Origin: Panacagrimonas sp.
GTDB lineage: Bacteria; Pseudomonadota; Gammaproteobacteria; Nevskiales; Nevskiaceae
Reading direction: 5' to 3'
Assembly: GCA_021773655.1 (NCBI GenBank)
Contig: JAJFJX010000112.1
Coordinates: forward strand, 1-13,216
Length of the DNA: 13,216 nucleotides
Positions 6,742-12,841 of the stretch are shown in pieces. Under the pieces are notes generated by a model. That model searched no databases. It was not told the origin of the DNA and saw only the letters and a program-made list of their open reading frames with translations. The translations under genes and the position numbers were made by a program. The stretch's first letter is position 1. Every line of letters starts with the position of its first letter.

Positions 6742-7326
6742 ATGACCCGCTTTGCCCTGGCCTTGCCCATTCTGATGTTCCTGTGGTTGCCCACCGCGCA
6801 TGCCGATGAGGCTGCCCCCCCACCCGACCAGCCGGTCAACCAGGACGGCTACACTGCCGAGGAAATCTACAGCGTCGCTTCGGACTTCTTCGGCAACACC
6901 ACCGAGGGCGTGGCCAAGGTGATCGAACGGGTCTTCGCCGAGCAGGGCCGCCCGGTGGCCTACATCGTCGGCGAAGAGGCCAGCGGCGCCATCGGGGTCG
7001 GTCTGCGTTATGGTCGCGGCCAGCTCACCTACAACGACGGCGCGTCCATGCCGGTGTACTGGCAGGGCCCGTCCATCGGCTGGGACTTCGGCGGCAACGC
7101 CTCCAAGGTCATGACCCTGGTCTACAAGCTTCGCAACACCCAGGACCTGTTCCAGCGTTATCCGGGCGTCGACGGCAGTCTGTACTTCGTTGCCGGCGTC
7201 GGCGTGAACTATCAGAAAGGCGGCGAAATCACGCTGGCACCGATCCGCACCGGCGTGGGTCTGCGCGCCGGCGCCAGCGTCGGCTACCTGCACTACACGC
7301 GCAAGGAGTCCTGGCTGCCGTTCTGA
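6742..7326 (+). CDS. DUF1134 / EipA-family periplasmic protein
   Basis: The 194-residue protein belongs to the DUF1134 family, named EipA in Brucella, where it is linked to envelope integrity. A Sec signal peptide ends at about AHA21. The family blocks are YIVGEEASGAIGVGLRYG (74-91), VYWQGPSIGWDFGGNASKV (105-123), LVYKLRN, GVDGSLYFVAGVGVNYQ (142-158) and the ending LAPIRTGVGLRAGASVGYL...WLPF. The ATG at 6742 is chosen because it yields the signal peptide and has GGAG 8 bases upstream; the frame is open further upstream but without signal-peptide sense. The mature protein is expected in the periplasm or loosely at the outer membrane. Biochemical activity is unknown. Confidence 0.88.
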   Translation: MTRFALALPILMFLWLPTAHADEAAPPPDQPVNQDGYTAEEIYSVASDFFGNTTEGVAKVIERVFAEQGRPVAYIVGEEASGAIGVGLRYGRGQLTYNDGASMPVYWQGPSIGWDFGGNASKVMTLVYKLRNTQDLFQRYPGVDGSLYFVAGVGVNYQKGGEITLAPIRTGVGLRAGASVGYLHYTRKESWLPF

Positions 7327-7346
7327 GAAACGCCGCTCCGGAAGCA

Positions 7347-7373
7347 CACCGGCCGGGCAAGCGCCGGCCGGGT
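7347..7373. terminator. GC-rich hairpin between convergent genes
   Basis: CCGGCCGG (7349-7356), a 7-base loop and CCGGCCGG (7364-7371) form an 8-bp stem, with possible weak extension on both sides. It lies between the ends of the convergent DUF1134 and TpsB-like genes and could stop transcription from both sides. There is no T-tract on either strand, so it is not a classical intrinsic terminator. Confidence 0.4.
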
Positions 7374-7399
7374 GCACATTCCAGACGCGAACTTCAGAA

Positions 7400-9043
7400 T
7401 CAGAACTTGGCGGCCACGCGGAAGAAGACGTTGGCGTCAGCCCGGTCGAGCACCGACTGCTCGATCCGATCCTCACTGATCGATTCGGCATAGGACACCG
7501 AGGCTTCCAGACTGGGGCCCAACGACATCGCCAGTGATACGCCGCCGTCACTGATGGCCTGGGTGCCGCTGGCCTGCCCCACCAGAGGTTCTTCGTAACG
7601 CGCCACGCCGTACTCGGCAAAGATGCGCGGACGGACCGTCAGCGTGCCCAGGCTCAGACCCTTGAGCTCGAACTGCAACCGCGCCACACCTCCGCTGTCG
7701 CCCGCCGCCACACCTGGCAGGTAGGCCTCCAGATTGCCCACGCCGCCCATGACCCATTGCTCCTGTTCCGGCAGGCGGTCGCCACTGACCTGGCCGGTGG
7801 CCACCAGCGACATCGAGACCCACTCGTGCAGCTGTGTCTTGGCGCTCAACGTGGCGCGATACATCAGATAACCCAGGTCAGCCGCGGTCAGGGGCTCGTC
7901 GGTCTTGTCATCCCCCAGGCCGGAGCGCACCGCCAGAGTCCCGCCCAGCTCGGTCTGCAGGCCCAGCGGATGGGTCAGTGTGCTGTAGTCGGTGGACACC
8001 TCGGCCGAGCCGTACTCCTGCCTCTGTACGGTCTGTTCTCCAAAGAAAGTGGTGGAGAAATCCTTGCGCGTGTAGTCGACCTTGGAACCCACCGTCCAGC
8101 GACTGCTGAAGTCCGCCGCCAGCAGATAAGTCCAGCCGAGTTCGGCCTGGCGGATGTTGCCGTCGAAGGACACCGGATCTGCGACGTTGGCCGGACCCAG
8201 CAGACCTGTCAGCAGATCGAACACCGGGGACAACAGCGAGGAGAGCAGTCCGCCGCCGCCCAGCGGCTCGGGAGCCGTTCCGGAAAGATCCAGGATCTGC
8301 TGATAGCCGACATAACGGCCGCTGAGCCCGAACAGGCCCCAGGGTGTCACGCGGCTCCAGCCGAGCGAGTGCTCGTGATAGCCACCGGCACCGGGCTCAT
8401 CGGAAAGACCTTCCAGAACATGGCGCCCGGTGGCGCGAAAGTCGTCCCCGGTCGTCAGTGAATGCGAGGCAAACCAGTCCAGAAAGTGGCGCCCGACGAA
8501 GCGGTTTCCGGGGTTTCCGAACTCGGCACCGATGAACCCGCGCTTGGGCGCGCCGTCCTGAGGTTCGATCCGCAGCACCATGCGACCGTCCTCGTCGGCC
8601 TTGAAGACCGGCGTGGCGGTCTGGCCTGCACGGTCCGCATGCAGAGAGGCCAGGGTACGGCCCGGCTCCAGCGCATCGTCGGTCAGCGGGTCGGCGCCGA
8701 CCACACCTGACAGGTATCGGTCATAAGGTGCCGGGGCCTCGACCTCGGCCACCGCACCGAGCCTCACCAGGACAAACAGGTCGGGCTGCACCAGCGCGTA
8801 GCTCACCTGCACACCGGGATACCCGGCGGCGTAATACAGGCCCTGGACCAGGCGCACTGCATCGGACATCGTCGCAGCCGAGGTGATGACGAGCGTGAGA
8901 ACGTCCTTGGACACCACATCGGGCCCAATGACGTGCAGCTGCACTTCCTGAACTTCGGCCGTGACGTAGGCCGATCCCTGCTGCTGGATCTCCTCGGCGA
9001 TACCCTGCACAGGCGGCAGCGGCGGGGGCAATGCAATAGGCAT
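7400..9043 (-). CDS. TpsB-like (ShlB/FhaC/HecB-type) outer-membrane transporter
   Basis: The 547-residue protein looks like a two-partner-secretion exporter of the Omp85 superfamily. It starts with a Pro-rich stretch and QQQG, then a POTRA-like unit (about 28-102, with LYYAAGYPGVQVSYAL) and a shorter second unit to about 162. A 16-strand-like barrel with alternating aromatic strands follows, ending in a C-terminal Phe (VAAKF). The L6-like hairpin reads EQWVMGGVGNLEAY (428-441), so the usual VRGY/F is LEAY; the later FxDxG motif reads FAEYG (475-479). A hydrophobic insert lies at 262-285. The start has a good GGGAAGAG Shine-Dalgarno, yet there is no signal peptide there or in the upstream frame. 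It lies 308 bases downstream of the exported repeat-protein gene, on the same strand. Confidence 0.68.
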   Translation of the reverse strand: MPIALPPPLPPVQGIAEEIQQQGSAYVTAEVQEVQLHVIGPDVVSKDVLTLVITSAATMSDAVRLVQGLYYAAGYPGVQVSYALVQPDLFVLVRLGAVAEVEAPAPYDRYLSGVVGADPLTDDALEPGRTLASLHADRAGQTATPVFKADEDGRMVLRIEPQDGAPKRGFIGAEFGNPGNRFVGRHFLDWFASHSLTTGDDFRATGRHVLEGLSDEPGAGGYHEHSLGWSRVTPWGLFGLSGRYVGYQQILDLSGTAPEPLGGGGLLSSLLSPVFDLLTGLLGPANVADPVSFDGNIRQAELGWTYLLAADFSSRWTVGSKVDYTRKDFSTTFFGEQTVQRQEYGSAEVSTDYSTLTHPLGLQTELGGTLAVRSGLGDDKTDEPLTAADLGYLMYRATLSAKTQLHEWVSMSLVATGQVSGDRLPEQEQWVMGGVGNLEAYLPGVAAGDSGGVARLQFELKGLSLGTLTVRPRIFAEYGVARYEEPLVGQASGTQAISDGGVSLAMSLGPSLEASVSYAESISEDRIEQSVLDRADANVFFRVAAKF

Positions 9044-9351
9044 GAATCTCTTCCCGTTATAGAAAAATTGGAGCGGGTCAGACGGCAGGTGCCGCGCAGC
9101 CCTTATTTTTGGATGTCGAAGTCCCGGCCCCCTGATGGGGGGCCGCAGACATTCGCAGAAAATCTGACGAGTCTAGGTTCAGTGCTGCGCGCTTGTTCGA
9201 ACGGATTGGCGACGTCATCGCTGCGTCTGGCTGCCTTGCGCCTCCTCGCCATAGGCCACCGTGACGCAACGTCGCCCCCGGTCGCCAGACACAGAATTCA
9301 GCTCGCAATCAACGTCCTCGAAGAATGCAGCACCTTGTCGGCCGTTGCGGA
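9044..9351. other. Gap between repeat-protein gene and TpsB-like gene
   Basis: No confident gene. Reading with the flanking minus-strand genes, the gap holds a short protein-like open stretch just after the repeat-protein stop (about 9215-9350, including DCELNSVSG and RRCVTVAYGEE), then a GC hairpin (9126-9144), an A/T-rich patch (9100-9112 and 9060-9072) and the TpsB ribosome-binding site. The gap is long for two genes meant to be co-transcribed, so a second promoter or processing site is possible. Confidence 0.45.
9126..9144 (-). promoter_or_regulatory. Intercistronic hairpin between repeat-protein and TpsB-like genes
   Basis: GGCCCCC (9126-9132), loop TGATG and GGGGGCC (9138-9144) make a perfect 7-bp GC stem. 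On the minus strand no T-run follows, so full termination is unlikely; partial termination or protection of the upstream mRNA 3' end would give more substrate than transporter. That role is inference. Confidence 0.45.
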
Positions 9352-11436
9352 TCAGGTCTGGAACTCGCAATCGGCCTTGCCGGACTGGGAAATGTTCCCC
9401 AGACCGTCGAGCACGATGACCGTGCACAGCGGATCGATCGGCGTCACCGGCGCAGCGGGGGTCACCTGCACCGGCACTGGCGGCGCACTGACGATGTTGA
9501 CGGCCTGAATCTGCACCGCACGCGGATCGGCCCGCGTCGAGGCCAGTGCAATATCGCAGCCGGTGGTGACCTCGCGCGCCACGCCGCTGACCGAGTCGCG
9601 CACGATGATCGTGCACTGCTCGTCTCCCGTATTGTCGGCCAAGACCAGGCCATCAACGCTGGTGGAAGTACCGTTGAGCAGGCCCAGCGCGAGCCCGGCA
9701 CTGGAACCGGAGTCGGGCCCGTTGATCAGACCCACTGCCAACGTGTCGGCCTTGCCGGAGTCGGCACCGTTGAGCGCGCTGACGCTGACTGCGCCGGAAT
9801 TTCCGGAGCCATCGCCGTTGAGCGCTGCAACTGCCAACGTTCCGGCGTTGCCCGAGCCGGCGCCATTGAGCGCGCCGACCGCCAGCGTCCCGCCGTTGCC
9901 GGAACCGGCGCCGTTGAGTGCGCCGACTGCGAGCAGTCCGCTATTGCCGGAGCCATCGCCGTTGAGCACGCCTGCGCCGATGAAATCACCGTTGCCGGAG
10001 CCGGAGCCGTTGAGCACACCCACACCCAGGGCCCCGTTGCCCGAGTTGTCACCGTTGAGCGCGCCGATGCCGGCCAGGCTGCCGGTTCCGGAGTTATCGC
10101 CGCTCAATGCGGCCAAACCCAGCGCGCTGCCGGACCCGCTGTTGTCACCATTGAGCACGCCCACACCCACCGCCCCCCCGGTGCCGGAATTGTCTCCCGA
10201 CAGCAGGGCCACCCCTGCCAGCGCGGGGATCGCCCCGCCCGGCCCGGTCTGGCCACTGTTGTTGCCGGAAAGCGCGGCAATGCCCAACGCACCCTTGCCA
10301 GAGTTGTCACCGCACAACACACAGATTCCGAGCAGATCACCCTGCCCGGCGCCGTCGCCCGCCAGCACGCCGACCCCGATCAGTCCCCCGGTGGCGGCGC
10401 CGTCCCCGGTGAGCACGCCAAGATTGAGCAGCCCGTTGGAAGTGAACCCCGCTTTCGGCTCGCTGCCCTCGCCGATGGCGATGCCCAGCAGGTCAATGGC
10501 GGGAATCATGCCCGAGGCATTGCCGAGGATGTCCGCTAGCGTGTTTGCATCGAGCAGCGAGCGACCGTCGATCTCGATGTTGAGCGGCTGATCGCGGTTG
10601 AGAATCTGCACACTTAAGCGCCCGCCATTGCCGCTGTTGCTGCCCGAGAGCACGGCGATGCCCAGCAGCCCGCCGTTGCCGCTGTTGTTGCCGTTGAGGA
10701 GGCTGATCCCGATCGGGCCACCGTTGCCCGCGTTGTTGCCGGACAATGCCGCCAGGCCCAGCAGGCCGCTGCCATTGCCGGTGTTGTTGGCGTTGAGCAG
10801 TCCGATGCCGATAGGCCCGTTGCCGGCATTGGATCCGGACAGCGCCGCCAGGCCCAGCAGACGGCCCAGCCCGGTATTGTTGCGGTTCAGGACGCCGACG
10901 CCGATCGGACCGAGGCCGGCGTTGTTGCCCGACAACACCGCGGCGCCCAGCAAGGTGTCCGCGATACCGGTGCGGTTTCCGTTCAGGATCCCCAGCGCCG
11001 CCAGCCCACCGTTGCCGGTATTGTTGCCCGACAGGATCGCACCGGAGAGCAGTCCGTTGCGTCGGATATTGGCCGACCCATTGCCTTCCAGCAGCGCCAG
11101 ATCGATCAATCCATTGTCGCCATCCAGGCCCAGTAGTGGCGTCACCAGCACTCCATCGAGCTGGTCGCCGATCAGCGTGAAACGGCCGATGCGCAGCACA
11201 TCGCCGATCCCGGAGCCGAAGCTGCCCTCTTGCAGCGCAGTAATCCCCAGGGAGCCCTGTCGACCGGCCGGTAGTGCCCTGAGGATCGGCAGGCTGCCGA
11301 CCAGTCGACCGACACCGGCACCCACATTCCCGAGCGTGGTGCCCAGGTTGACCAATGGCCCGGCCTGCACCGCCAGCGGCAGGCCGGCGCACAGCAGCAG
11401 GGTTGCACTTCGTGTCGCGAACCGTTTGATATTCAT
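9352..11436 (-). CDS. Exported Gly/Asn-rich tandem-repeat protein (candidate secretion substrate)
   Basis: The 694-residue product starts at ATG 11436 with GGAG 7 bases upstream; the frame stays open upstream but this start gives a clear Sec signal peptide (MNIKRFATRSATLLLCAGLP, cleavage near VQA25). After a 100-residue unique part come about 26 repeats of 16 residues with core LxGxxxLNGxxSGNG: residues about 129-280 and 335-592, split by a 54-residue non-repeat segment. The periodic hydrophobic and Gly/Asn pattern suggests a narrow beta-solenoid. The C-terminus has two C-x18-C modules (C608-C627, C671-C690) joined by a Pro-rich linker. I see no NPNG/NPNL-type TPS domain and no RTX nonapeptides. 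Its downstream neighbour is a TpsB-like barrel, so secretion through it is likely but unproven. I do not recognise a named family. Confidence 0.75.
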   Translation of the reverse strand: MNIKRFATRSATLLLCAGLPLAVQAGPLVNLGTTLGNVGAGVGRLVGSLPILRALPAGRQGSLGITALQEGSFGSGIGDVLRIGRFTLIGDQLDGVLVTPLLGLDGDNGLIDLALLEGNGSANIRRNGLLSGAILSGNNTGNGGLAALGILNGNRTGIADTLLGAAVLSGNNAGLGPIGVGVLNRNNTGLGRLLGLAALSGSNAGNGPIGIGLLNANNTGNGSGLLGLAALSGNNAGNGGPIGISLLNGNNSGNGGLLGIAVLSGSNSGNGGRLSVQILNRDQPLNIEIDGRSLLDANTLADILGNASGMIPAIDLLGIAIGEGSEPKAGFTSNGLLNLGVLTGDGAATGGLIGVGVLAGDGAGQGDLLGICVLCGDNSGKGALGIAALSGNNSGQTGPGGAIPALAGVALLSGDNSGTGGAVGVGVLNGDNSGSGSALGLAALSGDNSGTGSLAGIGALNGDNSGNGALGVGVLNGSGSGNGDFIGAGVLNGDGSGNSGLLAVGALNGAGSGNGGTLAVGALNGAGSGNAGTLAVAALNGDGSGNSGAVSVSALNGADSGKADTLAVGLINGPDSGSSAGLALGLLNGTSTSVDGLVLADNTGDEQCTIIVRDSVSGVAREVTTGCDIALASTRADPRAVQIQAVNIVSAPPVPVQVTPAAPVTPIDPLCTVIVLDGLGNISQSGKADCEFQT
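9367..9426 (-). repeat. C-terminal C-x18-C module, copy 2
   Basis: Encodes residues 671-690, beginning CTVIVLDGLG and ending in C690. It aligns without gaps to residues 608-627, sharing C1, T2, I4, V5, D7 and C20. Four residues follow before the stop. Confidence 0.7.
9556..9615 (-). repeat. C-terminal C-x18-C module, copy 1
   Basis: Encodes residues 608-627, beginning CTIIVRDSVSG and ending in C627. One disulfide per module after export is the simplest reading, by inference. Confidence 0.7.
9661..10434 (-). repeat. Tandem 48-bp coding repeats, second block (about 16 units)
   Basis: Encodes residues about 335-592 of the repeat protein. The distal units (about 465-570) are most alike, for example TLAVGALNGAGSGN appearing twice in succession, which points to recent tandem expansion there. 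One unit reads ICVLCGDNSG and brings two cysteines (C372, C375) into the repeat. One unit is lengthened by a Gly/Pro insert near residue 396. Confidence 0.85.
10597..11052 (-). repeat. Tandem 48-bp coding repeats, first block (about 10 units)
   Basis: Encodes residues about 129-280. Here units alternate: LLGLAALSGNNAGNG types with LSG, and PIGIGLLNGNNSGNG types with LN, so the true period is two units (about 32 residues, 96 bp). The last unit (RLSVQILNRDQ) decays into the non-repeat segment. Confidence 0.8.
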
Positions 11437-11666
11437 GATCGAGCTCCAAAAACCACATGACTGAAAGACAGAAACTGATGATGCAGTGTGACCTAACTTC
11501 ACGCATCCTGCGGCCGTCATCAGGTCTGCAACCGACGTGTGGCACTGCCAGAGTCGAATTCACGGAACCAGAGCCCACGGCTGCGAGTCTATCGCGCAAT
11601 CGTTTAGCATCCCGTCAGCGCGCCTTCCGGCTTCGCTGATGACACCTTGAACTACAGGAGTTTCAA

Positions 11667-12380
11667 ATGAGCGACAGCAAGATCCACACCACCTTGTCCG
11701 GGCGCGGCCACCCCGGCGTGGTTCCGGGACTCGCCGAGTCCGCCCGGAACGTCCTGCGCAACACCTACATGCTTCTATCAATGACGCTGCTGTTCAGCGC
11801 CGTCATGGCAGGCGTTTCGATGGCCATGAACGTGCCCTACGGCGCGAGCCTGATCTGCTCTTTGGTTGCGCTGGGCCTGCTATGGTTCGTGGTGCCGCGC
11901 ACCGCGCAGTCCGAGGCGGGCATCTGGGTGGTATTCGCGGTCACCGGCCTGCTCGGCTTCGGCCTGGGACCGGTCATCAACGCATACGTCGGGCGCTTCG
12001 CCAACGGCTCTCAGATCGTGATGATGGCCTTCGGGCTCACCGGCGCCATTTTCGTCGGGCTGTCGGCCTACGCCATCAGGTCGCAGCGCGATTTCAGCTT
12101 CATGCGCGGAATGCTGTTCGGCGGCATCCTGCTGGCCTTCGTGCTCAGCATCGGCATGTTGGTGGCCTCCATGTTCGGCTTCTACTTTCAGCCCTTGGCG
12201 CTGGGCATTTCAGCCATGTTCGCACTGCTGATGTGCGGCCTGATCCTGTACCAGACCGGCGAGATCGTGAACGGCGGCGAGACCAACTACGTGTTGGCCA
12301 CGGTGACGCTGTACGTGTCGATCTACAACCTCTTCACCAGTCTGCTGCACCTGCTGGGATTTGCCGCCGGCGAGGAATAA
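11667..12380 (+). CDS. Bax inhibitor-1/YccA family membrane protein
   Basis: The 237-residue inner-membrane protein has seven hydrophobic segments (about 34-54, 58-77, 85-105, 117-137, 146-170, 174-199, 208-231), as expected for the TMBIM/BI-1 fold. Family features are the N-terminal RNTYMLLSMTLLFSA, the ILYQTGEIVNGGETNYVLAT loop and the ending TLYVSIYNLFTSLLHLLG. In E. coli YccA modulates the FtsH protease; whether that holds here is unknown. The start has AGGAG 6 bases upstream. The gene is divergent from the repeat-protein gene across 230 bases in which I found no convincing promoter boxes, and it ends in a strong terminator, so it is probably monocistronic. Confidence 0.92.
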   Translation: MSDSKIHTTLSGRGHPGVVPGLAESARNVLRNTYMLLSMTLLFSAVMAGVSMAMNVPYGASLICSLVALGLLWFVVPRTAQSEAGIWVVFAVTGLLGFGLGPVINAYVGRFANGSQIVMMAFGLTGAIFVGLSAYAIRSQRDFSFMRGMLFGGILLAFVLSIGMLVASMFGFYFQPLALGISAMFALLMCGLILYQTGEIVNGGETNYVLATVTLYVSIYNLFTSLLHLLGFAAGEE

Positions 12381-12401
12381 CCCTCCCCGCGCCGCATCAG
12401 G

Positions 12402-12427
12402 ACCCCGCCCCCGTGGCGGGGTTTTTT
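12402..12427 (+). terminator. Intrinsic terminator of the YccA-family gene
   Basis: CCCCGCC (12403-12409), loop CCCGT and GGCGGGG (12415-12421) form a perfect 7-bp stem followed directly by six T (12422-12427), 22 bases after the stop codon. Confidence 0.92.
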
Positions 12428-12841
12428 GTGGACGCGGCGTACCGCGACGGCGCAAAGACCCCTTTTGTGATTCCTTTTCGGGTCAGGCTGAATTTCTTTT
12501 CCAATCAGGGCTGATCTACACCGGCGCGGGTCCTGAGGATGAGCATGATCAGTGCTCGGGGCAGGCACTGGACATCCATCGGTTTCTGCCGACCACAAAG
12601 GACCAGATCGCGCGCTCGGAGCGGTCGCAGTCGATCCACCGTCGGCCATCGTCGAAGGCAACCCGCTGGTCGCCTCAGGCGTCACGGTGAGCAGGTGCCG
12701 GCGCGCACGCCAGCGACGCGCTTTCAGGATGGGGCGATGTGGAAATCCGCGGCCCACCTGCCCGGCAGTTCCGTTTCTTCATCGCGCTTCGCCAGCCATC
12801 CGCCGCCCCGTGTCCAGATCCCTGCCCAGGTCGACCCCCGC
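12428..12841. other. Stretch without a supported gene
   Basis: Between the terminator and the lipoprotein GTG I find no RNA gene and no convincing coding region. A weak promoter-like pair reading right (TTGTGA about 12465, 17 bases, then CTGAAT) is too poor to call. A minus-strand 42-codon open stretch ending at 12549 (IDCDRSERAIWSFVVGRN) has protein-like composition but no start codon and could be a gene relic. The last 105 bases (12737-12841) are in frame with the lipoprotein and may be its 5' end if the upstream ATG is used. Confidence 0.45.

Noticed and set aside
9661..10434. RTX calcium-binding repeats (GDGSGN-like)
   Set aside because: The unit is 16 residues without the GGxGxDxUx nonapeptide, and there is no type I secretion gene nearby.
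9661..11052. CRISPR-like regular repeats
   Set aside because: The period is 48 bp throughout with no constant-repeat/variable-spacer structure, and the variation respects a coding frame.
9325..11464. Long plus-strand open frames opposite the repeat protein (9325-10539, 9563-10591, 10598-11464)
   Set aside because: They are created by the 48-bp periodic, stop-poor sequence of the real gene. They lack a signal or sensible composition (runs of Pro/Ser/Glu or His/Ala), whereas the minus-strand frame has a Shine-Dalgarno and signal peptide.
11437..11520. Extension of the repeat protein to an upstream start at 11520
   Set aside because: It would place 28 residues before a clean signal peptide; ATG 11436 has its own Shine-Dalgarno.
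12549..12674. Minus-strand open stretch with protein-like composition (IDCDRSERAIWSFVVGRN)
   Set aside because: It is only about 42 codons, follows a stop with no start codon and overlaps nothing recognisable. It could be a relic but cannot be supported as a gene.
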